The notes under the pieces were generated by a model, which saw only the letters and a program-made list of their open reading frames with translations, had not been told where the DNA came from and searched no databases. From Lingula anatina (taxonomy: Eukaryota > Brachiopoda > Lingulata > Lingulida > Lingulidae), in assembly GCF_001039355.2 (NCBI RefSeq), contig NW_019775291.1, forward strand, positions 637,536-701,535: a DNA stretch of 64,000 nt. Reading direction: 5' to 3'. The position numbers and the translations under genes were made by a program. This document shows, piece by piece, positions 1 to 12,028 of this stretch (the stretch's first letter is position 1; every line of letters starts with the position of its first letter).

Positions 1-525
1 CTATAGTATAAATTATAAGTAGGGTATATGTCATTAAAAAGTTCCATCTCTAGTATACATGTATGTACATGTGTATTCAGTCTCTTAGTAGCATTTGGTC
101 TTTTAATTTTCAATTGCAGCAAACCTTGACAAGAAGAAAAAACATTTCCTCATCATCAAGAAACACGAAAAAATTTTTATTGATATTATCATTTTAAAAT
201 TCTGTTAGTCCCTCTTAATCACACATTAGGTCTGACCGAGAGCAAATGACAACTTTAAGGCGGGTGTTTAATCTATTTTCACCTACCACGAAAAAGCAAT
301 ATATATATACAAATCCTATCACATAAAACGCACCGTTTTAAAACAAGGAAAAAAGTTGCTACCGTTTTATGCTTTACTTACACTATATTTTCGGACCATT
401 GCAAATAATTTATGCTGATTTGATTTATACTAAATAAATGCTGATATCAATTAACAATGAGCCCTTTTGGAGAAACTGGCGCCTGTGTAGAAGCGTTGTA
501 CTAGTTAACCTGAAAATCCACCCAC
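1..525. other. Intronic sequence of copy A, no exon seen
   Basis: AT-rich sequence downstream (on the minus strand) of the donor at 525. The two C-terminal exons expected from copy B (a 119-nt exon and a terminal exon of about 306 nt) were not found here, so they should lie left of the window. Confidence 0.5.
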
Positions 526-3500
526 CGACTATCTTCCCAGTCACGTTCTGTGTTTCAACCAAAGGACTGCTTGGCAGGACCATCATGTTGGATTTCAGTG
601 GTGAGAACGGATTGGAGAACTCCACCTGTTGTTGGCGTTCTGTGGTGATTCCAAAGCCAAAACAGCCGTCAAACCATTCCCCCATCACACCTATGTTTGG
701 ATAATATTCTTTGTCAATATGACTTGATTTTCGTGTAAATTATTATTAAAGGCACAGAATGGAATTTGGACCAACGACTAAGAACATTGTTAAAAACGAA
801 GTTTGAAGAATATACACTGGATTTGTATACCCTGGTCATTTTAATTTAATTTTCCTATAAAATAGGCATTATGACTTTTTTATCGCCTTACCTATTTCAT
901 GGTGATTTGAAACTGGCAGATGAATAGCTGCACTTACCAAGATTTTTATTTATTTATTTATTTTAGGGGGATTATTTCTAGATAATTCGACATGTTACAT
1001 TATGTTCAATGTTTATAGCAACGCATCACAAGCACCACTTTCTGGTAATGTGGAATTCATTTAAAGGTTTTTACCTTCCCCGGCTATATTTTCTCCATTA
1101 GGGCCAGCTTCCATACATTTCTGCACCGGTATTGTTGTGTAATCACATTCCTTTTCAGCTATTTCGCAAACTGAAAGGAAAATGGATGAGATATGACATA
1201 TGCAAATGGCAGGGGGAGAGAGAATTTGTTTCAAGAGAAAAACACATGAGAGAGAGAAATTTCAAAAGCAAAAAGGATACACATTCGCTACGTATAGTAT
1301 GAAAATAAGGGCACCATTATTTATATGTTTGTGTGCTCGTGTTTCAATATTGATCTTTGAAAAAAAGAACCAAGATGTTTCACATCAATGCCTACCAGCG
1401 GTTACACACACGAGCTGTCTGTTTCATAAAAAGTGTACGTAGTGTGTCAGGGACCAAAAGCTTGCCCTTTTTTAAAGGGCTTGATTTATCCGACTAGTTG
1501 AATTTCAAAAGGTTTCTTTAAGACCCCATTCCCAGAGATTAGATCGATCCAACTAGATCGACCTAACTCCCTGGGGGTTCACGCTAAATAGCTGTCAGCC
1601 GAGCGGGCACGAAAGTTAATTACCCCCTTACAGCTTGTAGTAGGCGGGACGGACATTTAAGCCGGATTATCAGACAGTAATCTAGTTAGACTCCCCACGG
1701 GGACAGATCGATCTAAAATCTATGGGAATGCGCCCTAAGGGTGGCTTCTTTTTTATTTTCTCTTTCAATAAGACCCTTTTGAGCAAGTTGTGATTCCCTG
1801 GTGACAATAATCCATTTAGATATACCAACAATATTTATGTGGGCCAATTTTTCTAAAAGCTTTCAGTCTAATATGGCATAGTCGGCTATTTGATCTTATT
1901 AGCCCGGAAATAATATGCATGGCAAGTACTGGTAGGCCTACATGTACATCTCTGGATTTATGACCACATGTTGTTTCTTTTTTAAATATTAGTCACATTT
2001 TGTCCGAAGGAAAGTAATTTGCTTAACTTACCTGCCTGCAGAAGTTCACGGTAAAGCCCCGTAAATTCTCCAGAGGAATTTCTGAAAAAAGGTGACATCT
2101 TAAAACACACACCTTTTCTAACTTTGCGTGAAGAACAGTTACACTGCTTCCTACACTGTGAAGTGCACTTCATCATTGCAGTGAAATCACTTGTTGATAA
2201 GTACGCACGTGCACATCACCCGCGAGGACACATACACACGTGAACTTTAAGTTTCTATTCGAAGTGATATATACACAAACATGTACAAAGCCAGATGCAC
2301 TAAAATGACAAAATGTGAGATCTGATACCAAATATGTCACTTCAACAAATCATTGAGAAGTTTTCAGCAACACCCCAGCACTAGTAGACTATTATCACAT
2401 CTATCACCAAACTCCAATTAATGTACAACATAAACATAATCAGTGTGCGTGTGTGTGCGTGCGTGGTTGTTTGTCTGTGTATGTGATCAATATTACTACC
2501 TTCACTCTTGTCTGCTTAGTAAAAACTGCGTTAGTCCTTGTTTTCTACTTTAAGTACATTGCAAAAGTGCAGGTATATTCATTATTCAACAAGGAACTGC
2601 CGCAAACATCTATGTAGGTTATGGAAAGAAAAGAAATGCACGCAATAGAATCTCATAAACGTTCCCTTTAACCAGAGAATGAAAAAGACAAGGACTTACA
2701 GGTATGACAGCGGAGGGGGATAGATTGGCATTTCAAACACCCATACCTATAATATAATATAATATAATATAATATAATATAATATAATTTTTCACTTTTA
2801 CTCTGACGGTTTACAATGGGCATCAATTGTGATAGCCCGAGGTCTTGCGAATTAACGCAAAATCAAGCCAGATTTTGAGGGATTTGAAGGAGAGTTTGAT
2901 CGGAAATTATTTTAATAGTACCCAAGAATCATAGTAGAGACTGTTAAATCTTTAAAATGATGTGCAATACTAAATTATAATATTGTTGCTGTGATTGCAG
3001 TGAGACCGAATATACATGCAGGTACATACATTTGTAGAAATAATGCTTTATTTAAAGTCTTAAAAGACGTTAAGGGATGACTTTACGTGCACTGTCTGTA
3101 GATATACTAAAGTACATGATAAATTCTGGTAAAATTTCACTACTTTCAAACACTACACTACTATTGGCGGATTTGTAGCTTATTTACGTGAAATGGTAGA
3201 AGTGGCAAATCCACCCTCTCCCACTCCTTAAAAAAATACCATACTCATACGATAATCAAGTACATGTCCGTTTGTATCCATGTGTAACGTTCTTACCTAT
3301 TCGGTTAGATACAAATAAATTATTTATTTATATTTACTTATTTATTCAAAATATTTAAATTAATTTATCTTTTTTTGTTAAAGCACTCCCTCAAAATATC
3401 TTGACCCGCCAGCGGTATTTTAAAACATAATTTATAAATCGGAATATAATGATGCTTTAATCACGTTCGATGACTACACGACCTTTCAGTTGATAAGAAC

Positions 3501-3657
3501 AGGTTACCTTGGGTGGCTGAAGAGGGCATGGCGGGGGACCAGGCGGCGCTCTTCTAACACTTTCGCCTTGTCCGACCACAGCAAACAGGAAAACCAACGT
3601 GGAAATCTGCCCCAGTAGAGATAAATTAGAGTATGTGTTGTGAAACATGTTTTGCAT
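526..3657 (-). CDS. Secreted solute-binding-protein-like (SBP family 3), copy A, 3' end outside window
   Basis: Spliced minus-strand gene with exons at about 3657-3508, 2155-2032, 1170-1075 and 690-526. The last two exons lie off the left edge. Exon 1 encodes a hydrophobic signal peptide (ISTLVFLFAVVGQG) and a proline-rich spacer. Exon 2 holds the first strand and pocket region (GVCFKMSPFF, then GEFTGLYRELLQA), matching the bacterial pattern of a hydrophobic strand, PPF, and G-x-x-x-G-F/L before the first helix. Exon 4 has MGEWFDGCFGFGITTERQQQ followed by VEFSNPF, the equivalent of the 'TPER...VDFSDPY' motif of family-3 periplasmic binding proteins. It ends in the hinge strand GKIVG. Exon phases (0,1,1,1) agree across every junction. 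Exons of 96 and 165 nt match copy B exactly in length. Likely role: binding a small solute outside the cell; the ligand is unknown. The start could be Met at 3657 or 3648. Introns and a signal peptide argue for a real animal gene. Confidence 0.72.
1522..1735. mobile_element. PIF/Harbinger-like MITE, copy 1
   Basis: A 214-bp element inside an intron of SBP copy A. Its ends are imperfect inverted repeats: GACCCCATTCCC with AGATTAGATCGATC at the left, and the reverse complement of GGGCGCATTCCCATAGAT with TAGATCGATC at the right. It is bracketed by TAA at 1519-1521 and 1736-1738. No coding capacity. The 3-bp TWA duplication and GG-rich terminus are typical of PIF/Harbinger elements; that assignment is inference. 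Confidence 0.65.
2749..2788. repeat. (AATAT)n microsatellite
   Basis: About eight copies of the pentamer AATAT. The same pentamer forms the array at 3679-3735. Confidence 0.9.
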
Positions 3658-3678
3658 ATTATGTACGTTAAATTATAA

Positions 3679-3735
3679 ATATAATATAATATAATATAAT
3701 ATAATATAATATAATATAATATAATATAATATAAT
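3679..3735. repeat. (AATAT)n microsatellite
   Basis: About eleven copies of the pentamer AATAT, just upstream of the signal-peptide exon of SBP copy A. Confidence 0.9.
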
Positions 3736-3737
3736 AT

Positions 3738-6700
3738 ACATGTAATTTGGGGCAACAATGCCAGAAAATTACTATCTATCAGTGATTCAGCGTTCTTACT
3801 ACATTAATTGCAATATTGAGTCAAATTTTGAAACAAGAAAGAAGGAAAAAATGTAATGGACGTTGATTTTATATAGGAAGGCGGCAATTCAATAATAATT
3901 TACCATTGTGTGCTAGCTGATTTTATACAAGTGTACTCTCGTCTTTTGCACAAAATGGCAAGTCCTTCATTGGCGCAACTATTCATAAGACACCCATATA
4001 TTACATGAACTCTCAAAATGTGACAGTTTGTTACCGGGTGACTTTGCCGAGGGACAATGCTGTTTATATATGATATGGAAAGAAACATGTGGGCACAATC
4101 CACTTAACTGTATGGGTAATATTACCACAATAACCACATACTATCAATGTGCATATTAAAGATACGCTCCTTAATGCATGTGTTTGTAAATCCCCCAAGT
4201 TATATTTTAGCCTGAAAAGCTTCTTATATTTCCAAATTCAGATATTGAAGACAATAAAATCATTTAAATAAAAGTTTATCTGAAGCGTAATTAGTGTCGT
4301 TATTATTTTCTCAGCTTTGTCAGATAGCCATTGACAGCTCTCAACGTCTGTATTTACACACCACAAGGCCGCGATACAGTTATTTAGAAAAATCATTTTG
4401 AATAAAAAATGGTATAAGACAGGGACTTGTCCAACAGTGATTTATGAGAAAAAAAAGAAAAACTCTTTTTTAAGGAAAATTCATTTTGGCGGGTAAATCT
4501 TGTCGAGAGTGCCTTAAAAGACACATATTGGACGTAAGGACCTCATGAGGCAAAAGTGTCATTTTCCTGAAGTTTCCAATCCTTTTCTCCTTAATGAACA
4601 AGGACGTACCACATCCAAACATTTTCACAAAATTAGGATCCATAAACCTGTGTGTATGTCTAAGTTCTAGTTTTTGACCCAATCTCTTAATGGAGATGAA
4701 AACTGGTGAATTTCACTCATGACAGTCAAAATTAAATTGCTAATAAAGAAGAAATTTACCCAAATTCCCGGAGCTTTTCCTTTGTAAAATAAAGATTAAA
4801 AGCATGAAAGCATTAAAGTATTACATCAATTTTAAAATGCATTTCGCAAATCTTTATATAGAATTTGAAATTGAAAAACAATGCGAAATCAAGGTACAAC
4901 GGTGACAGGTTATTCACAATAACTTTCCTATTTTAGGTTTAATGTTACTGTTATTTGGCGAAATGGCACACATTTGCATTCGGTCCTTAACCCTCTACCT
5001 GGGTCATAGAGAGTTTTGCGCCGTATATTCACAGATATTTAAGTGGCTTATCTTATACAAATCACTCTACTATGAGAATTTTGGCGTCGTCGCCCTGTTA
5101 GCATCTGGAAGACAGTTTCAGTCCTTTACGGCAGGGTGGATGATAGCCCGCGGGTGGCATGTTGCGTGAGGGCGCAAGCACGCAAGCAAACATTGATCGA
5201 GTAATTGTCAGTAAGAAGATTAAAATCAGCACTGGGATATATGAAACCTCTCATCATATTATTCTGTTGAAAAGGATGAACTCTGAACTGCCAGAAGGGA
5301 ATGAGTAGCTTCGGGAAGTGAAAGCGATAGAGGGTGAGAGTTGATGTAAAATAAAAATAAAGAAATCCGAGAAATTTTTATGGGTAAAAGAAGCAAATCA
5401 ACCAGATGATGAAAACAGTCGATTTCAGAGAACGGCGTACTCTTCAAACTCAAATGAGACAAATGTACATACTCAAAAAATCAAGCAGAATTCAGCACGG
5501 ACTTACCTTTGCAGTATTCATCTTGAATGTCATAAACGTCTGCCTGAAATGCATGATGTGCGTCTTAATACCTATCCTCCTGATTATGCAAATTACCTAC
5601 GTCATTGATATCATCCCTGTTCTTTGGTTAGATGAATCATCACACCAAGTCCAATTCAATTCCAATCTGCATGTGTCACATTGACATGGCTTTTTAAAAG
5701 TAAATACATTGAACTCCACGGTTCGCATAACATGGAGATTTTGAGACGGTAAATTATGTTGGGATAGCACCGATCAGAATGAAGAAATCCGTTCCGCAAG
5801 ATTTTCTGGAATTAAACGATAACTGGAGTTCTGAAAAGCGCAGTATATGAACTACCAGTACAATAGTTCACTTGTACCATTTATCGGATTCACGTTGCAC
5901 GTGATAAAAAATGAAATTGTTTTTCAAAAAGGATATCTTGTAATATATGCTGACAGTAAACACACATTTGTTCCGTTCACACTGTTTCATGTATGTTGAC
6001 GAGTACTTGTTAACGTCCCCAAAACATTTGATTTTCTATCCTCAGACCATTCGCCCTTCTGCCTGTTAACACATCCTCACTCAGAAAAGACCTACTTGAC
6101 TGCACCTGCACCCATATTTACGGGGTGTATTCCAAATATGAATGATTTACTTTTAACAGGAGCATATAAAATGTTGCAATCATGACATGGACCGCATGTG
6201 CTAGTTGTTTGTGATTTCACCACTTTATTGAATAAAAGCAGAATTTACATACACTTAACAAACCGATCATAAATCGAATATTTTAGATGGAAAACAACGA
6301 CGAGGAAGCACCCACGTTATTAATACATATTAAACTATACGAAAAATAAATAATGTCCCCAATAAAAGCCCTATTCTCAAAACCATGGGTGTAATTTCCG
6401 TGTCGTAATAACATGACGACCACGCTGCAGCCATGTTTTAGCATAGAAACTAAGGGACGTAGTGATCAACTTTCCTCAACATGAACACTTCAAGGTGACC
6501 TTTTAAGACTTCATTTCATCTTCATTTCAAGCTGATACAACACGTGAAATAAAAAGCCAGATGCTGATCACTACTTATATAAAATTAAAGAGCACTTCAA
6601 AGGCTTTCTGCTGGCATGCATTGCTTCGACATTTAAAATATGTATTAACTTTCGGTAACACTGGAAACCCGTCCATCTCTCTGGAAAACAGAGTTTACCA

Positions 6701-6846
6701 TATTCTCAATACAAATGTGTCACTCATTAAACTTTACTTACAAGTACTACCGTTTTTAAAGACTAGCATCACTCGATTACAAAACTGTGACAACAATATA
6801 CCAGTAAAGTTTAGGAGTTGATGTTTTTAGTCATCCAGTCAAATTA
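3738..6846. other. Intergenic or intronic stretch without a supported gene
   Basis: Scattered short open frames lack splice context, domain motifs and codon structure. Nothing convincing was seen on either strand. It may hold the promoter of SBP copy A and the 3' flank of copy B. Confidence 0.45.
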
Positions 6847-7072
6847 TGGCTCATTCCCATATTGGTCTGCTTAGATCGATCAAACTCTATGGGGACTCCT
6901 GCGGAGTGCAATTGATTTAACAGATTAACACGCCTCCTACTGTTTTCCGACGCACTCGTATAATCGCCAGCTTTTCTGTATTCTACTCATTGCCAAGAGG
7001 GGGCATGTTAATCTGTTAATTGGATCGATATATAAATCTATGTAGAACGATGGTGCCTATGGGAAAGAGCCC
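6847..7072. mobile_element. PIF/Harbinger-like MITE, copy 2
   Basis: A 226-bp non-coding element. The left end TGGCTCATTCCCATA and the inverted right end GGGCTCTTTCCCATA match, and both are followed inward by a TCGATC-rich stretch. It is flanked by TTA at 6844-6846 and 7073-7075. Terminus and target-site type match copy 1, but the interior is largely different. Confidence 0.65.
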
Positions 7073-8230
7073 TTAGAATCATACGAATCATATCATATGG
7101 ATCAATCGAAATCTGGAACTTAAAATTTACGGCTACCCGGCGTTGTAGTCTCACCCGTGTACTGTATGTCACACACTGAGGTGACCAGTCCATCTATATA
7201 AATTCCAAGTGAAAGGTCTCAGGCTGTCACCAGAACGGTGGTTAGTCGTTAAACATTAGTTCCAGAATCCGATTGATACATATACCTGATACCAGGACAG
7301 TGTATCTCGACTCTCTGATCTACATCAAATAGGAGCGGGCACAAATAATAATTTACGTCTGCCTAGTTGAAGTTTACAATGGTCTATCAGCCATGAATCC
7401 TGGATACCAGACTATCAACCTCTTTTTCATTCTGTGCTCGTAAAAACTTTGACATTTTTATACTTAAATATTTGATATGTTTTTGAGGTAGCATGTTATC
7501 TGTAAGTGTAACACTAGCTGATTGAATCAACACAAAATATATATCATAAAGATGTCCATTTTGTAGCAGAAAATACATATCCAATTCACATATTTCAGAG
7601 TTTCCCTTCCACCCTGTTCTGTTTTCAGTACATGGTTAGAACATCTAAATCTAGCTAATGCTGCTTTCTACAGTTAAAAGTTTCACACATTCACACAAAT
7701 ATATAGGTTACTTGATTAAATGAGGTTTTAAAAACACTATGAATGCGCCAGCATATTAGAGTACGCAGCATATTATAGTACGCAGGAGGGTTTCTGGTTG
7801 CCATCTATTCTATGGCGCGAGAATTGATTTAGACATAAATTTAAGCTGTGACCCTAGAAGAAGGTAGTATCTGGTCTCAGCCGTTGTTTTCTTAGTCTGT
7901 CAACCGCGATGCTGTACTATTTAGGCACACATCTGCCAGTTAGTCTAGAAGACAAATATCAGCGACGGAGGCTCCAACTGGGTACCGACCTAAAATGAAG
8001 TAAGGCAGTTGTTCACTTTCGTTGTTTGACGGAATTTTAAATGTAGGAGGTATTTCAAAGTAAACGTTTTCTTCAGAGTAGCCCATATAAACTTTTAGTT
8101 ACAATTTTTTACAGATACACAAACCAAATGCAAAAATAATCTCTGTCAGAAGAAGACATAACGGCAAACACATTGTGTATGTCTTTTTTTATCTTATTTA
8201 TTTATTTATTTTGAAAACCGATACTGTCTC
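7073..8230. other. 3' flank of SBP copy B, nothing recognised
   Basis: No coding exon, RNA gene or clear mobile element was recognised. It includes a short TTTA-rich tract just after the stop codon of copy B. Confidence 0.4.
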
Positions 8231-10045
8231 TTATTTACAGTCGTTTTTGTGTTCACGTTTATCAGACAATCTAGAAGATATACCTATTCTGCTGTGGAAC
8301 ATTTCCCGTCCAATTCTTAGATATTTTCGACACAGTTCTGCATACGCGCCGGAAGCCTTGTATTGCTCAAATGCTTTATTCCACCAATCAAGAGCTGCGC
8401 TCCCTTTTTTTGTCATCAAAGCGGCACCGGAAACACACTGCATGTTGTGACTGGCGACAGGTCCGAGTGGATTGATGACGACTAGATCTGGAGTTTCAAT
8501 GCTGAAAGGGCTGTTGGGAATAAAAATCGCGTCTGCCTAAATGACAAATAAATAAACAATCAGATAGATAGATAGATATAAAGTAGTGAATACATTTCCT
8601 TGTCGATAAGGCTTTTGAAAAAAAAGCATAGTTGTAGGAAATCATCGCATGGCTTAAATGTGAAATATTTACAACATTTCAACTAAACTTACTTGCAGGA
8701 AATGTCATTACAGAGAGAAGGTTCTGATCATGAAATTCTAGTATCACAAAATTTATAAAATGACCTTTTCATTTAGATACGTTTTTCAGATTTAATAAGA
8801 ACGATGGACACTGAGCTTTATTTGCTTGTGCCATACCTTTCCAGTTTGAAGGTATTTAACTCCCTCTTCATGTCCTGATACGTAGACTACTTGGAAACCG
8901 GTCACTCCATGGGCCCGAAGACATTCGGGTGTGGCCATTAGACCATCCATAAAAGCTGGAAAAAAATACATAAAATATTTGAATGCATATGTACCTAAGG
9001 ACGTCTACTGAAAAGAATGAAAATGTGTTAATATATGGGTACTCTAAATTTTTTAAGTTTACAACAAGTTGTCATTAACCATTACGTACATAAAGATTTT
9101 GAAAAGTTTTATATTCTGAACACCAAATTCTTCTTTAAGTTTTGGCAGATTATTATTTAAAGAAAAAATGGCTTCATGCTTACCAGTGATATATATTATT
9201 ATGTTGTTACGAAATGTGACAGGTGAGATGTGCAGCATTGTACCAGAGAAAATATCTCAAAAAATCACACTAGAATAATTGAAATAAAGTTCAATTGAAA
9301 TAAAGTTTGATTACCCAGCTTCATTTTTCGTTTATCAAAGCACCCACCTACAGTTTTACCACTGACATCAGGAGTCTGAAGCAGAGTGCTGTTGGGAAGT
9401 ACCAACATGTTGGAGTGGAGAGGTTCGAATGGCTTCGAAAAGGCAACCTGCCGCAGCCTTTCCTTATTGATTCCCCATCCTAGACAGCCATCAAACCATT
9501 CTCCCATAAGGCCTGGAGATTATAACAAGCAATTACTACATAAAGAAAAGAATCAATATAATTCTTTGGATAGAATATGGAAATGAAATATGAAAGCTAA
9601 TCTCACCACAGTCTTATTATACCAAAAATTACCATTAACTTAGAATTGATACAAAAACCTCTTCGAATGATTTTCTGCTTTTTCTCTTATCGAACTGTTC
9701 TATTATTATTAAACTGTGCAAGAGCTTTGCCACGGTAAAATCCCCAAACTGGTGGCGAGTGACTCTGCCGAAGTCTCCCGTTGGGGCTCTGCAGCCGGTA
9801 AAATCACCAATACCGCTTCGCTTTCGGGGCGGGGGAGGGGGGGCTAATGAAAATTATTTAATATTTAACGTATTTTTGTCAATTTTCATTAGGGGATTTT
9901 AACATGACTATTTGTTAAGAGAGAGAGAGAGAGAGATTTCTCTATTTACCTTCTCCTGCGTTCAATTCTCCTCTGGGGCCAGACTCCATGCAGGACCTTA
10001 AGGGCATAGTAGTGGTCTCACAGCGTTTTCCAGCTAACTTGCATA
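8231..10045 (-). CDS. Secreted solute-binding-protein-like (SBP family 3), copy B, 5' exons not found
   Basis: Minus-strand gene with exons at 10045-9950, 9512-9348, 8955-8837 and 8536-8231 (stop at 8231). Exon phases agree at each junction. The 96-nt exon encodes VCKLAGKRCETTTMPLRSC; the 165-nt exon MGEWFDGCLGWGINKERLRQ then VAFSKPF, the lobe-1 'TPER..VdFS.Pf' motif; next comes the hinge GKTVAFMDG, then GFQVVYVSGHEEGVKYLQTGK (start of lobe 2); and the last exon ADAIFIPNSPF with a long helix-rich end (LDWWNKAFEQYKASGAY). Lobe 1 runs into lobe 2 with no inserted membrane segments, so it is a soluble binding protein and not an ionotropic glutamate receptor. Exons for the signal peptide and first strand, present in copy A, were not found between 10046 and the NLR gene. 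They may be lost, displaced by the retroelement insertion at 10.5-11.5 kb, or too diverged to see by eye. Confidence 0.75.
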
Positions 10046-10474
10046 CTGGAAGCATTCGATTTACACCGTATACAGATCTATTTAAACAAAAAGAACAAAG
10101 AGAGAGAAAGAGAAACNAAAATTAAGTCCAGGAAATTTGGTGGTGATGTGATCCCCAGTACAGGTAGCCCTCTCTCCCTCTCTTGTGATCATATCTAGCT
10201 TCAAAATTGTAAAATTGCATGCTGACGTGTCCGTGGATCATGTAACATGATACATATGTAGCAGTGTGTAGTTATTATTTTACCCCACAGATGAAGTTGT
10301 GTTTTTGCTTTTGTTTGTTATATTTGATAATGGCTACCAAACCCTAATACATGTAAGTTGTGGACCAATTTTGATGAAAAATTCCGGTAAGATCAGAAAA
10401 GGGCCAGCTTAAAATTATTAAGATTTTGGTGAGAAAAAAATCATTGATTAATGATGAAAATTAAGGTGGCTTTC

Positions 10475-10514
<40 letters not shown>

Positions 10515-10543
10515 TGATAATAATAATGATAATAATAATAATT
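10475..10543. repeat. (AAT)n tail of non-LTR element
   Basis: An imperfect AAT/ATG array. On the minus strand it forms the 3' terminus of the adjacent retrotransposon, directly after an AATAAA-like sequence. Confidence 0.85.
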
Positions 10544-11510
10544 TATTAAGCCAATAAAATACAAATGTATAAAATCGGGAATCTTTTGCCCTGTTGTAGC
10601 GCCATTGAAATATAAAGAATGAAACTAAAATTACATGTTAGAGTTAAAAATAGTTACTGCAGAAGGATAAAAGCTTTTTAAAAATCGCTTACTACACTTA
10701 AAAGCTAAGAGTCTCGAATTCCTAGGTAAAAAATTAAAAAGGGTATGGGCTGGATGGGAACTGTCTGTCATTATTGATAATGTTTTTTTTTTTTTTTTTT
10801 TGTCCTGTCTAGATATATAGTATGGACGGGAGTTAGATCTGTTCCAATTACAATCCCTGCAGTTTCGACGATCTTTTCCAACTTGTTCCTCTCCTCCACA
10901 GTTGCACGTCCATACCAAACAGTTACTGAATAAGTTAAAATACTCCCTAAAACACACCTGTAAAAGTTGGTTAGAATAAACACATTTCTGGTAAAAGCTT
11001 TCAATTTCCTTAAGAAATACATTCGCTGACGTGCCTTTTTCAATAGCTTCATGATGTTATCGCCCCAGGTTAACCTATTATTCAGCTGAACCCCTAGTAA
11101 TTTATAATTAAATACCTGTTCGACCGCTTTACCGTTAACTTCTAAGGGATTTTTACTTATCTGATTTCTTCTGAAGTCTATGATCATTTCTTTGTTTTGC
11201 TCACATTTAATATCAAGTCATTGTCTATGCACCAATTAACTAAACTTGTAACCGACTGCCTGTATGTCATCTCATCATTATGGTGTATCAAGCCGACTAA
11301 AGTTGTGTCATCGGCAAACTTCATTAAAAATGTATTTTCCTCCCTCGCCACACAGTCCTGGGTGAATAACGTATATAAACAAGGTGATAAGACGCAGCCC
11401 TGGGGTGTGCCAATGTTTAAAACTATAGTGTCCGAGAAGTTATCCCGCACGAAAATGCAGTAGTATCGAAGTAGCAAAAAAAGCATTAACGCAGTAGTGG
11501 TGTGGCGCAT
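10475..11510 (-). mobile_element. 5'-truncated non-LTR (CR1/Rex-like) retrotransposon, broken ORF
   Basis: The minus strand encodes the C-terminal half of a reverse transcriptase: GTPQGCVLSP and the catalytic FADDTTL at about 11430-11290, then the thumb and tail region (LLGVQLNNRLTWGDNI, VWYGRAT, GTDLTPVHTIYLDRT) and the C-terminal signature SSHPAHTLFNFLP at about 10770-10730. There are two frame breaks. One lies at about 11185, within KTK/EMIIDF. The other is at the poly-T run 10783-10801, where the frame jumps into the HPAH segment. The 3' end is an AAT microsatellite. No endonuclease or 5' end is present, as usual for truncated insertions. The plus-strand remnant at 52085-52560 is a relative. 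Confidence 0.8.
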
Positions 11511-11668
11511 ATTTGAAGGAGAAATGCAGCATAGCCTACTGCAATTTTACTCCAAAAAGTACATAGGTTTTTACAGAGAGGAGCATTAATGCAGTAGATT
11601 AGCAGCATGATAGAAGCATGTTTCAAATATGCTAATTAGCTTCCAAATCGAAGCAGATTTGAAGCATG

Positions 11669-11729
11669 TTTGCAGTATGATTGTAGTAGTCTACTACGGT
11701 TTGCAGTATGATTGCAATAGTCTACTGCG
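11669..11729. repeat. 31-bp direct repeat, two copies
   Basis: TTTGCAGTATGATTG followed by a TAGTCTACT core occurs twice at a 31-bp spacing, within a stretch rich in GCAGTA/TACTGC words. Confidence 0.7.
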
Positions 11730-12028
11730 CTGGAGTATCTACTGCGTTTTCTTGCGCGTAAAACCGACTTTTTTTGACTGTTTTCTGTTTAAAAGAAAAT
11801 CTAAAATCCAATCGCAGAGTGCTGGTGGAAAATTAAGAGATCTTTGCTTTGTGCATGCTTTATTTCTAGTCCTTATCTGTTTTACTCTTTTCAAGTATTA
11901 TTTTTTTTGTTTGGGGAGCTTCAGTTGGACAGTGAATTGTTATACGTGCTTTGCACATTCAAAAACTGATATTGTAGGATATTTCCAATAAGGCAACAGA
12001 TAGCCATGTACTAATTTTAATTTTACAG

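Noticed and set aside
4942-5684. Short open frames of 75-92 residues on the plus strand
   Set aside because: No splice context, motif or compositional support.
8231-10045. Bacterial contamination as explanation for the SBP-like genes
   Set aside because: Multiple GT-AG introns with conserved phases, MITE insertion in an intron, and AT-rich flanks continuous with the rest.
526-10045. Ionotropic glutamate receptor ligand domain
   Set aside because: Lobe 1 continues straight into lobe 2 with no channel-forming membrane segments between them.
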